Virus record (IMG/VR): IMGVR_UViG_3300025141_008204
Location: 1 to 25,888 of that record
Source: a virus
Reading direction: 5' to 3' (one strand)
DNA length: 25,888 nucleotides
Shown here: piece after piece, positions 1-5,568 of the stretch
Position numbering within the stretch: position 1 is the first letter of the stretch
Layout: each line of letters starts with the position of its first letter
Program-made: the position numbers and the translations under genes
Notes under the pieces: model-generated
The model's input: the letters and a program-made list of their open reading frames with translations, nothing else
What the model was told of the DNA's origin: nothing
Database searches by the model: none

Positions 1-160
1 GCTCACAGTTACGAATTATAACATTGTGAGCCTTCACATTTACTTGACCAGAAATATACTGGTTTTCAATAATCGTACCGTCTTGGGTGATCGTAATCCC
101 CGCAAAACTAGAGGACATAACCCCCATCAAACATAGCATCGCCATCATTAGTTTCTTCAT
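1..160 (-). CDS. Secreted beta-helix-type protein, N-terminal fragment
   Basis: An open frame begins at ATG 160 and runs off the left edge, giving 53 residues. The first 20 or so form a clear signal peptide: MKK, a long hydrophobic stretch rich in Met and Leu, then a small-residue cleavage region ending in SSSFAG. The mature part (ITITQDGTIIENQYISG, then NVKAHNVIIRNC) has the short alternating beta pattern and the N-V-x-I-R-N-C rung typical of right-handed parallel beta-helix proteins. Such folds occur in polysaccharide lyases, tailspikes and surface adhesins. The gene follows the tRNA cluster directly, with a TATAAT 7 nt before the start and no Shine-Dalgarno sequence. Catalytic function cannot be judged because most of the protein lies outside the window. 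Confidence 0.7.
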   Translation of the reverse strand, partial: MKKLMMAMLCLMGVMSSSFAGITITQDGTIIENQYISGQVNVKAHNVIIRNCE

Positions 161-167
161 GTTGTAT

Positions 168-173
168 TATAGT
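168..173 (-). promoter_or_regulatory. Possible -10 box (TATAAT) before the beta-helix gene
   Basis: Reading on the minus strand, CTATAATACAAC leads directly into the ATG at 160. A start point about 7 nt downstream of the box would give a nearly leaderless mRNA. No good -35 hexamer is visible, and the upstream region is the 3' end of the tRNA-Arg gene. It may instead be readthrough sequence from the tRNA unit. Confidence 0.35.
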
Positions 174-180
174 CTCACTT

Positions 181-257
181 TGGTACACCCATCAGGATTC
201 GAACCTGAAATCTACAGATTAGAAGTCTGTTGCATTATCCAATTATGCTATGGGTGC
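181..257 (-). tRNA. tRNA-Arg (anticodon UCU)
   Basis: The minus strand folds as a complete cloverleaf. The acceptor GCACCCA pairs with TGGGTGT (first pair G-U), the D stem is GCAT/ATGC, the anticodon stem is ACAGA/TCTGT with loop CTTCTAA, and the T arm is TCAGG-TTCGAAT-CCTGA. Discriminator A and the CCA end are encoded. Anticodon UCU reads AGA/AGG, codons that AT-rich phages use heavily and many hosts read poorly. It is the last tRNA of a three-gene cluster, and its anticodon stem is identical to that of the neighbouring Leu gene. Confidence 0.95.
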
Positions 258-262
258 TTGTT

Positions 263-338
263 TGGTAGGACGAGCGGGATTCGAACCCGCACTTGACAGA
301 TTTTAAGTCTGTTGCCTCTGCCATTGGGCTACCGTCCC
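263..338 (-). tRNA. tRNA-Leu (anticodon UAA), with a short variable loop
   Basis: The acceptor GGGACGG pairs with TCGTCCT (with G-U ends), the anticodon stem is ACAGA/TCTGT with loop CTTAAAA, and the T arm is GCGGG-TTCGAAT-CCCGC. Discriminator A73 and CCA are encoded. The anticodon is UAA, which reads UUA/UUG. Bacterial tRNA-Leu normally has a long class II variable arm, but here only CAAGT (5 nt) separates the anticodon and T stems. The anticodon arm equals that of the adjacent tRNA-Arg except at positions 35-36. The gene is certain; its charging identity is less so. Confidence 0.88.
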
Positions 339-339
339 T

Positions 340-415
340 TGGTGGGGGATCGGAGAATCGAACTCCGTACTAATGCTTTATAAGAACACTACTCTGACCA
401 ATGAGTTAATCCCCC
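340..415 (-). tRNA. tRNA-Ile (anticodon UAU)
   Basis: The acceptor GGGGGAT pairs perfectly with ATCCCCC, the D stem is ACTC/GAGT, the anticodon stem is GTGTT/AGCAT (two G-U pairs) with loop CTTATAA, and the T arm is CGGAG-TTCGATT-CTCCG. ACCA is encoded at the 3' end. Anticodon UAU reads AUA directly, whereas many bacteria use a lysidine-modified CAU tRNA for that codon. It is the first tRNA in the transcript and is separated from tRNA-Leu by a single nucleotide, so processing of a joint precursor is expected. Confidence 0.93.
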
Positions 416-426
416 AAGGTCTACAA

Positions 427-473
427 TTAGGATCTGTGTTCTGACAGCTTGCGTTTCCACAAGCTAATCCTAA
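427..473 (-). ncRNA. Small folded RNA element in the tRNA leader
   Basis: On the minus strand a 7-bp outer stem TTAGGAT/ATCCTAA encloses a strong hairpin, AGCTTGTG-GAAA-CGCAAGCT, which is an 8-bp arm (one T-G pair) closed by a GNRA tetraloop. A weaker arm follows, TGT-CAGAAC-ACA. It lies about 30 nt after the predicted start of the tRNA transcript and 11 nt before tRNA-Ile. No U-run follows, so it is not a simple terminator. It could be a precursor-processing or stability element or a degenerate tRNA-like fold. The pairing is seen in the sequence; any role is inferred. Confidence 0.5.
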
Positions 474-509
474 AGGGCAAAATCTCTCAAAGAATCCCCC
501 TGACCTTCT

Positions 510-538
510 ATTATACCTTACTCCCCACTAGTTCTCAC
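510..538 (-). promoter_or_regulatory. Promoter for the tRNA cluster
   Basis: A consensus TATAAT (minus strand, 515 to 510, in the context GGTATAATAG) is preceded at 17 bp by GTGAGA, a 4/6 match to TTGACA. It overlaps the last codons of the Clp gene and precedes the folded element and three tRNAs. The same GGTATAATAG core occurs in the well-formed promoter near 3952. Confidence 0.6.
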
Positions 539-1869
539 TCGGAAGAAGCCACATATTTCTTAGTATTTACAATTTTTACTTTACCTTTAACAATCCTCGG
601 GGTGTACAATCCTTCAGGTTTTTTAGGTACTAATTTGTGTAAAATAGAATCAGCAATTTGAATAGAAACATTATTCTTAATAAATCTAGCTATGTTTCTA
701 GCCCCATACTCCGCAGAGTATCCTCCTTCCACAATAAAGTTGATGAGGGAGTCTGTGATAACTATGGGAATGGTTTTTAGTTGTAAGGATACAATCTGCC
801 TTATCTGTGGTTTTGTTAGATTATTAAAGTGTACAATATCATCTAACCTATTTAGAAATTCAGGGCTAAAGTGACGCTTTACAGCCTTCTCGATAATATC
901 ACTCGTCACCTTCTCGGTAACTTCCTCTTCGCCAGCCTTAAATCCTACACGCTCAGTCTTAATATCACTCACACCTTGGTTAGAAGTAAAGATAAAAATA
1001 GATTCAGAGAAGTCCAGAGTTACTCCCATGTTATCTGTACAAGTTCCTTCATCTAAGAGAGACAATAGAAAATCATACAGCTTGTGGTGAGCCTTCTCAA
1101 TCTCATCAAAGAGAAACACCCAGCGATTAGACTGCTCTGCTTTCTCTGCTAAAAGACTCTTTTCGGAATGACCCACATAGCCTGGAGGGGCACCAATCAA
1201 TTTAGCGTACTCATGTCCTCCTGCGTACTCAGCACAATTAACCTTATAGAAATTGCCACTAAATTTCTCTCCAACCAACTTGGATAGCTGGCTCTTACCA
1301 ACCCCAGTCCTTCCTACAAATAAGAAAGAAGAGTGTTTTGCAAGGCCAGAAGCCATAAGTTTCATTGATTGTATAAGAGAAGATATAGCTTCGTGTTGCC
1401 CAATGATATTCTCACCTAAATATTTCTCTAAGTCCACTAAATCCTCAATAGACGATAAATTTATAGGATGACGCTCTCCAACATGGGGAAAGTTGCCATT
1501 GTCCTGCATATGTCTAAGAATGCTTCCCTTAACTCCAGAAAAGAACACATCCGTATTCAAATCTTGGCAGACAAATTCCAAGGAAAAGGGTGGATAAAGA
1601 CCTACAACAGCTTCATACGCTGCATCTATAATTTCATTCCTCTCCTCTATATCATCGGTGAGTCCTTCAATGAATATATCAGAATCAATAAGAAACTTTT
1701 TAACAATGTATTCTTTATAGGTTTCTATATTGATAGGAGCTTCAGCAGTCTCAATCTTGTTGCGAATGCTATTGTATAGTTTACGCTCTTCCTCTAACTT
1801 ATATCCTTTTACAAAAAGAACTAGGTTAAGCTCATCAGAAACTACTTTGTAATTCTGTCTCTTATTCAT
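535..1869 (-). CDS. Single-ring Clp/Hsp100 AAA+ unfoldase
   Basis: A 444-aa protein with one C-terminal AAA+ module of the ClpA/ClpB/ClpC D2 type after about 150 residues I do not recognise. Visible in order are Walker A GRTGVGKS (186-193), the substrate-gripping pore loop GAPPGYVG (near 226-233), Walker B VFLFDE (251-256), sensor 1 FTSNQG, arginine finger R341 in FLNRLDD, and sensor 2 R391 in YGARNI. All ATPase residues are present. The sequence TERVGFKAG (VGF at 308-310) lies at the ClpC/ClpA ClpP-docking loop, which ClpB lacks. The protein probably unfolds proteins by ATP hydrolysis in the host cytoplasm, alone or with host ClpP. Its start overlaps the preceding stop by 8 nt. It is much shorter than two-ring ClpA/ClpB. 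Confidence 0.88.
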   Translation of the reverse strand: MNKRQNYKVVSDELNLVLFVKGYKLEEERKLYNSIRNKIETAEAPINIETYKEYIVKKFLIDSDIFIEGLTDDIEERNEIIDAAYEAVVGLYPPFSLEFVCQDLNTDVFFSGVKGSILRHMQDNGNFPHVGERHPINLSSIEDLVDLEKYLGENIIGQHEAISSLIQSMKLMASGLAKHSSFLFVGRTGVGKSQLSKLVGEKFSGNFYKVNCAEYAGGHEYAKLIGAPPGYVGHSEKSLLAEKAEQSNRWVFLFDEIEKAHHKLYDFLLSLLDEGTCTDNMGVTLDFSESIFIFTSNQGVSDIKTERVGFKAGEEEVTEKVTSDIIEKAVKRHFSPEFLNRLDDIVHFNNLTKPQIRQIVSLQLKTIPIVITDSLINFIVEGGYSAEYGARNIARFIKNNVSIQIADSILHKLVPKKPEGLYTPRIVKGKVKIVNTKKYVASSE

Positions 1870-2197
1870 TTAAAAGATTATCCAACTCACTAAAAACAGA
1901 ATTTTCGGAACCTTTAGATGCCTTTGTCTTATCTTTAGGAGTCTCTTCCATCTTAATCATAAGATTGATAATCTTCACAACATTATTCTTGGAAGCCTGG
2001 GCTACCTTGAGCGTATCCACCATAAGATTCTTGGCAGCAGCATCCTGTGGGTTCTCATCCACCATAGCCCTAAAAAATCTGTGGGCTTCTAAAGCAAGTT
2101 TTCTATCTTCTCCTGCTTCATCTATAAGTTTTTTAGCTATTCTCTGAATCCTTGTTGGACCCAAGATAGCAGTTTTTGGAATGTAGTTTGTTACCAT
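1862..2197 (-). CDS. Unknown 111-aa helical protein
   Basis: I do not recognise this protein. I place the start at ATG 2197 (MVTNYIPKTAILGPT) because AAAGGA lies about 10 nt before it and it clears the upstream stop at 2205; the frame also opens further upstream from 2251. The product is charged and mostly helical, with a tetratricopeptide-like rhythm around EAHRFFRAMVDENPQDAAAK (about 37-56), an Ile/Val-rich helix at about 70-84, and a Lys/Ser-rich linker before a short acidic end. The next gene is the Clp unfoldase, whose start overlaps this stop, so an adaptor role is conceivable but unsupported by any motif. Confidence 0.75.
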   Translation of the reverse strand: MVTNYIPKTAILGPTRIQRIAKKLIDEAGEDRKLALEAHRFFRAMVDENPQDAAAKNLMVDTLKVAQASKNNVVKIINLMIKMEETPKDKTKASKGSENSVFSELDNLLNE

Positions 2198-2204
2198 TAA
2201 TAAT

Positions 2205-2396
2205 TTATCCTTTTTTTCTCTTGGGCTTATGAAATTTTTCAAAATCATCAAGCCCCTCTTCTAAATCAGAGTAGGTATCTTCTATATCTATATTATGTGA
2301 AAGATGTTTAACATAATCCTTCTCTAATTTTCTAAATTTTCTTTTACCTTTTATTCTAGAGGGCACCTCATTTCCCTTTTTATGCGTCTTTCCCAT
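2205..2396 (-). CDS. Unknown small basic protein, 63 aa
   Basis: Very rich in Lys and Arg at both ends (MGKTHKKGNEVPSRIKGKRK at the start, KPKRKKG at the end), with an acidic middle (DIEDTYSDLEEGLDDFEKF). I see no known domain. The start overlaps the preceding stop as TAATG, indicating translational coupling within the 2743-535 unit. The charge pattern suggests a nucleic-acid or protein partner, but function is unknown. Confidence 0.7.
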   Translation of the reverse strand: MGKTHKKGNEVPSRIKGKRKFRKLEKDYVKHLSHNIDIEDTYSDLEEGLDDFEKFHKPKRKKG

Positions 2397-2743
2397 TACG
2401 AAAAAGATCCCCAGGAATCCTCAGAATCATAATCATCTCCAAGAGAGCTTCCTACGGTAGCTAATGCTTGTGCTACTTTTCCTGTTGCTGGGAAGGATAG
2501 TGCGACACTTTCAGTTTTTTCATCCCAATACATTTTAGCGCACTCAGGATTGCTTTCCATCATATCGTACACCAAATTATAAACTCTACAGGTATCAAAA
2601 TAGGAGAAAAACTCAGAATCTCCTTTCCTAAAGTGCTTTCTACCCTCCTTAGTATTGAGATAGAATTGCATTTGTGCGGCTGTAATATACAGCCCTAAAT
2701 CATCTAACGCCAAGGGTTCACGAAATAGGTACTTTCCTTTCAT
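2396..2743 (-). CDS. Unknown protein, 115 aa
   Basis: I do not recognise this protein. It has an N-terminal segment LALDDLGLYITAAQMQFYLN, a central aromatic stretch (FFSYFDTCRVYNLVYDMM) and an acidic Ser-rich tail DDYDSEDSWGSFS. No signal peptide or membrane segment is visible. It is the first gene after the terminator at 2761-2811 and starts a four-gene unit. The start is preceded by GATTATAATT with no Shine-Dalgarno sequence. The TATAAT lies only 1 nt before the ATG, too close to be an obvious promoter for this start. Confidence 0.7.
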   Translation of the reverse strand: MKGKYLFREPLALDDLGLYITAAQMQFYLNTKEGRKHFRKGDSEFFSYFDTCRVYNLVYDMMESNPECAKMYWDEKTESVALSFPATGKVAQALATVGSSLGDDYDSEDSWGSFS

Positions 2744-2760
2744 AATTATAATCTATGTTA

Positions 2761-2811
2761 AGAAGAATCTCTCTTCACTATATTTAGGTAGTGAAGAGAG
2801 ACTTTTCTTCT
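2761..2811 (-). terminator. Hairpin terminator after the DUF932 gene
   Basis: A perfect 13-bp stem pairs 2768-2780 (TCTCTCTTCACTA) with 2789-2801 around an 8-nt loop. A further 7 bp (AGAAGAA with TTCTTCT) can form below a 3-nt bulge. On the minus strand it follows the DUF932 stop by about 20 nt and ends in a partly U-rich tail (ATTCTTCTTAAC). The plus-strand tail ACTTTTCTTC is also T-rich, so it could work in both directions. The run of Ts is imperfect, so efficiency is uncertain. Confidence 0.7.
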
Positions 2812-2828
2812 AATTTAAGGAAAATGAG

Positions 2829-3608
2829 TTAGTTCATGCTCACAGAATACTGTGAAGCAAGATCCCAAAGCTCAGAATTAAACTTCACATCTTTCTGGAT
2901 AGAAGTGATGGGTCGCACATTTCTGCCTGTCGAGCCATTCACAAAGCCGCCACGAATTAGGTTCTCCTGAGCCACATTGAAGGTAGACCAAAGATCAAGT
3001 CCTCTGTCTGCCTCTCTGCGAATCTTAGACATATCTTGAACAACTCCCTCGTCAGGATTCTCAAAACGAATCTTTGCAGCATCCGTAAAGAAGTCCACGC
3101 GAGAACGGGTAGAGAGTTGAACCTCCTTCCAGTCGTTAATCTTCTCCGCAATTCGGGAAGAGTTCATGACAAGTTTGCGGGAAGCATCCTGAACCTGCTT
3201 CGCCTCAAACCCAATGTGACGAATATGAATCTTACCGAAGTCCGATTCAGAGATCACCATTCCATTAGAACAGATCATACGGAAGATCCCACCTTGAAGC
3301 GTATAGCTCCCAGTACCGTTGTGGGCGTTAATAAGAAGCATCTCAGGGAAGGAGTCTCCTACCCCAAAAGATTCTTGCGTCATGTCCTCATGGCGAAGAC
3401 GAATAATGTGCTTGGCATGACCTCGACTCCATTTGCGAGGATTTACCTGCTGGGCTTTCCAAGTCGTCCAGCCCTCATCTTGAAGGATCTCAAGAATATC
3501 AGTAGTAGGAAGGAAAGAGTATCGACTCGATACCTGTCCATCTTCGGGAGCTTCTGCAAAAGCAGCAGGAGCGTAAGAACGCAGTAGTTCTTCGTTTTTA
3601 ATAACCAT
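2829..3608 (-). CDS. DUF932 family phage protein
   Basis: A 259-aa protein matching the DUF932 (phage/plasmid-like) family pattern: an early RYSFLPTTDILEIL segment, HIIRLRHED, a central FPEMLLINAHNGTGSYTLQGGIFRMICSNGMV core, and a helical C-terminal half. The family is widespread in phages and plasmids and has no firmly established function. The start is ATG 3608, overlapping the previous stop as TGATG, with GGAGG 10 nt upstream. It closes the transcript begun at the promoter near 3952 and is followed by a hairpin terminator. It is richer in GC and in common codons than the glycan genes, consistent with strong expression. Confidence 0.85.
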   Translation of the reverse strand: MVIKNEELLRSYAPAAFAEAPEDGQVSSRYSFLPTTDILEILQDEGWTTWKAQQVNPRKWSRGHAKHIIRLRHEDMTQESFGVGDSFPEMLLINAHNGTGSYTLQGGIFRMICSNGMVISESDFGKIHIRHIGFEAKQVQDASRKLVMNSSRIAEKINDWKEVQLSTRSRVDFFTDAAKIRFENPDEGVVQDMSKIRREADRGLDLWSTFNVAQENLIRGGFVNGSTGRNVRPITSIQKDVKFNSELWDLASQYSVSMN

Positions 3609-3928
3609 CAGTTTGTACCTCCAAAGGTTTCGTTAAATGCTTCATCACGGGAAAGTTCGCGGGACTTCTGTTCTTTGGTCATGCGGAATCGCTTACCAGT
3701 TTGTTCAGTATACTCTGCAATACAAGTGTATGCAGGGTTACTTTCGGGTTGATCCTCTTCGGGAATAAAATCAGTTAAATCGTCAGTCATAATTTCTCCT
3801 ACAGCGGGGCTGCTTGCCATAGCCTTAGTGTTTGGATTCTTTCTATCTCCAGTCTTCCGACCGAACACATCATCAAATGCCCCATTAATAAGGTTGGACA
3901 GTTCTTCGTAAAATTTGTCGTCAGTCAT
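3608..3928 (-). CDS. Unknown acidic protein, 106 aa
   Basis: No recognised domain. The N-terminus is helical (FYEELSNLINGAFDDVFG), the middle is acidic (LTDFIPEEDQPES) and the C-terminus is charged (RFRMTKEQKSRELSRDEAFN). ATG 3928 follows a strong Shine-Dalgarno sequence (AAAGGAGC) and the best sigma-70-like promoter in the window. It is coupled to the DUF932 gene by a stop/start overlap, so the two are probably co-expressed and may act together. Confidence 0.75.
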   Translation of the reverse strand: MTDDKFYEELSNLINGAFDDVFGRKTGDRKNPNTKAMASSPAVGEIMTDDLTDFIPEEDQPESNPAYTCIAEYTEQTGKRFRMTKEQKSRELSRDEAFNETFGGTN

Positions 3929-3951
3929 TGTAGCTCCTTTGTGCTTGCCCT

Positions 3952-3980
3952 ATTATACCAAGTCTGGCGATCTTTTGCAA
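3952..3980 (-). promoter_or_regulatory. Sigma-70-type promoter for the DUF932 unit
   Basis: On the minus strand TTGCAA (3980-3975), exactly 17 bp of spacer, then TATAAT (3957-3952). It lies just after the recA stop and gives a short leader containing AAAGGAGC before ATG 3928. A near-consensus host-type promoter suggests expression by unmodified host RNA polymerase, possibly early. Confidence 0.85.
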
Positions 3981-3982
3981 GC

Positions 3983-4969
3983 CTAAAGGCCAAAAAATTT
4001 GCGAAGGGGCTCAAAACCCTCCTCCTGATGGTCTAGAAGTAGGTCTTGGAACTCCTTAGATTGAAACTTTTTCTCCGTTCCCTCCACAGTATACCATGCT
4101 CCACTCCTGCTTACCAACGCTTCGGCTTCTAACTGCTTCAAAATTCCAGCGTAAGGGTTTAACCCTTCGTCCCACATAAGTTCAAACTCACACTCCCTAA
4201 AGGGGATGGAACACTTGTTTTTTGTGTTGCGAACCTTACCTTGGATTCCTATGACATTCTTATGCTCGTTCTTAATGAGGTCGCTGGTTTTATTAGAGAT
4301 ACACTTTAAATTTACGCCAAGGTAGTACTCTAATGATTTCCCCCCTGCTGCCATTGTATCGGGGCTACCGTACATCACTCCTACCTTATTTCTAATCTGG
4401 TTGATGATGACGAGCGCAACTTTATGTTTACGCATAAGGGGATTGATCTTTCTCAAACAAGCACCAGTAGACTTAGCTCTAATAGCTCCCTGCATATTGT
4501 TGCCTTCATAGTTCTCTGCCTCATATTCTACTTTTGAGGGAGATACAGCAATACTATCATACGCAACCACAATAGGAGTATCCTTATCTGTCTCCCTAAT
4601 AGCCAGAATCGTGTCTTCTATAACTTGAAAGCACTCTTCCAAAGTTTCGGGAGTGGAGTAGATGAGCTTCTTGGGATCAATTCCAAGATGCGTAGCGAAC
4701 TCGGGGTTGTACGCATTCTCTGAATCCACAAGCATAGTGTAATAATCTTTTGCTTGCGCCTCCTTCAGAATGTGCGTAGCAAAAACTGTCTTAGCAGTTG
4801 ATGCCTCACCATGAAACTGAGTAATCATTCCAACAGGGATCCCCTTCGTGAAATCACCAGAAATGATTTTGTTTAATGCGTAACTGCCTGTTGAAACAAA
4901 GCCCATGTCGGGCACTTGCTCTGACAATAATCCTGCGTTTTTAAGTCTCTTTAGTACTGCGTTATCCAT
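3983..4969 (-). CDS. RecA/UvsX-type recombinase
   Basis: A 328-aa RecA-family strand-exchange ATPase that would form filaments on ssDNA for recombination and replication restart. Visible are the P-loop GEASTAKT (54-61), the catalytic-Glu segment VDSENAYNP (E84, matching E. coli RecA E96), Walker B IVVAYDS, and loop L2 with its flank (RNKVGVMYGSPDTMAAGGKS). The P-loop has Ala where bacterial RecA has Gly before the Lys. The residues before the P-loop (STGSYALNKIISGDF) match the RecA core, and the usual C-terminal domain is shortened. The start follows a TATAAT with no Shine-Dalgarno sequence. With the gp32-type SSB and a possible UvsY it would make a T4-like recombination set. Confidence 0.92.
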   Translation of the reverse strand: MDNAVLKRLKNAGLLSEQVPDMGFVSTGSYALNKIISGDFTKGIPVGMITQFHGEASTAKTVFATHILKEAQAKDYYTMLVDSENAYNPEFATHLGIDPKKLIYSTPETLEECFQVIEDTILAIRETDKDTPIVVAYDSIAVSPSKVEYEAENYEGNNMQGAIRAKSTGACLRKINPLMRKHKVALVIINQIRNKVGVMYGSPDTMAAGGKSLEYYLGVNLKCISNKTSDLIKNEHKNVIGIQGKVRNTKNKCSIPFRECEFELMWDEGLNPYAGILKQLEAEALVSRSGAWYTVEGTEKKFQSKEFQDLLLDHQEEGFEPLRKFFGL

Positions 4970-4974
4970 ATACT

Positions 4975-4980
4975 ATTATA
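4975..4980 (-). promoter_or_regulatory. Possible -10 box immediately before recA
   Basis: CTATAATAGTAT leads straight into ATG 4969. A start point 6-7 nt downstream would coincide with the start codon and give a leaderless mRNA. No convincing -35 is seen. The 34-nt gap before recA contains no Shine-Dalgarno sequence. Confidence 0.4.
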
Positions 4981-5003
4981 GAAGGTTTGACTTTTTGGGT
5001 GTT

Positions 5004-5213
5004 CTAATTCCACCCTGGTTTAAAGAAACCCTTACCTTTAAGGTTGAACGCTGGGCGCATATTGCCATGATACTTATAGAGGGTGCCCTCATTAAGATCA
5101 AAGGGATCACACTTAGGGCAATGCGTAGGAGGATCATCTATATTTTCTTGAATACCCTGCAAAGTTTCAAATACAGTCTCACACGCAGAGCATTGATAAT
5201 CGTAAATTGGCAT
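5004..5213 (-). CDS. FmdB-type zinc-ribbon protein, 69 aa
   Basis: Begins MPIYDYQCSACETVF, the characteristic start of FmdB-family zinc ribbons, with a second pair CPKC at about 33-36. The four cysteines should bind one zinc. A further 30 residues follow (GTLYKYHGNMRPAF, then a short basic/aromatic end). Such proteins are common in phages and bacteria with no settled role. ATG 5213 overlaps the MazG stop as TAATG and has AGGAG upstream. It lies between MazG and RecA, and a second FmdB-like protein occurs at 25031-25546. Confidence 0.85.
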   Translation of the reverse strand: MPIYDYQCSACETVFETLQGIQENIDDPPTHCPKCDPFDLNEGTLYKYHGNMRPAFNLKGKGFFKPGWN

Positions 5214-5554
5214 TACCTATTGTCTCCTGATCCTTGTAATTTTCCCCTATCTTGTCTGCTACTAAGCTTGTCTAAATTCTCTTCAACTATGGAAGAAAGA
5301 GACACATTAATTTCACAAGCCAAAGCAGAGATATACCAAAGCACATCTCCAAGCTCTTTACTAAGCTCTAAAGAATCCTCCTCTGATAAAACCCCACCCT
5401 TATCCCGCATAATCTTTTTGACTTTTTCGCACACCTCTCCTGCTTCTCCAGCAAGACCTAGTGCAGGGTAATAGAGGTTGTCACCCTTATTAGGATACAC
5501 CGCTGTCTCCTCGGACTTATCCTGATACATATCGAATTGGTAGTAATCACTCAT
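5213..5554 (-). CDS. MazG-like nucleotide pyrophosphohydrolase
   Basis: A 113-aa all-helical protein with the MazG metal-binding pattern ExxE (E37 and E40 in GLAGEAGEVCEK) and ExxD (E67 and D70 in LSKELGDVLWYIS). Phage MazG-like proteins hydrolyse nucleoside triphosphates and have been proposed to clean the dNTP pool or alter ppGpp, though evidence for the latter is mixed. The start is ATG 5554; a GTG lies one codon earlier at 5557. The gene follows the glycan locus with almost no gap, preceded by a TATAAT that overlaps the epimerase stop codon, and it feeds into the zinc-ribbon and recA genes. Confidence 0.88.
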   Translation of the reverse strand: MSDYYQFDMYQDKSEETAVYPNKGDNLYYPALGLAGEAGEVCEKVKKIMRDKGGVLSEEDSLELSKELGDVLWYISALACEINVSLSSIVEENLDKLSSRQDRGKLQGSGDNR

Positions 5555-5562
5555 CACAGTGT

Positions 5563-5568
5563 ATTATA
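5563..5568 (-). promoter_or_regulatory. Possible -10 box before MazG
   Basis: CTATAATACACTGTG precedes ATG 5554, a spacing that would give a leaderless or near-leaderless transcript. The motif includes the TAA stop of the epimerase gene, so part of it is explained by coding. No -35 was identified, so this is weaker than the box before recA. Confidence 0.3.

Noticed and set aside
1-31. Inverted repeat GCTCACA/TGTGAGC resembling a lac-type operator
   Set aside because: It lies inside the beta-helix coding region, 130 nt after the start, and 7-bp matches of this kind occur by chance. No regulator is nearby.
263-338. tRNA with UAA-related anticodon considered as a stop-codon suppressor
   Set aside because: The anticodon 5'-UAA-3' reads UUA, not the UAA stop; an ochre suppressor would need UUA. 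Genes here also end in normal stops without readthrough signs.
3036-3587. 183-codon plus-strand frame opposite the DUF932 gene
   Set aside because: It lies entirely antisense to a well-supported gene, has no Shine-Dalgarno sequence or family match, and all other genes are on the minus strand.
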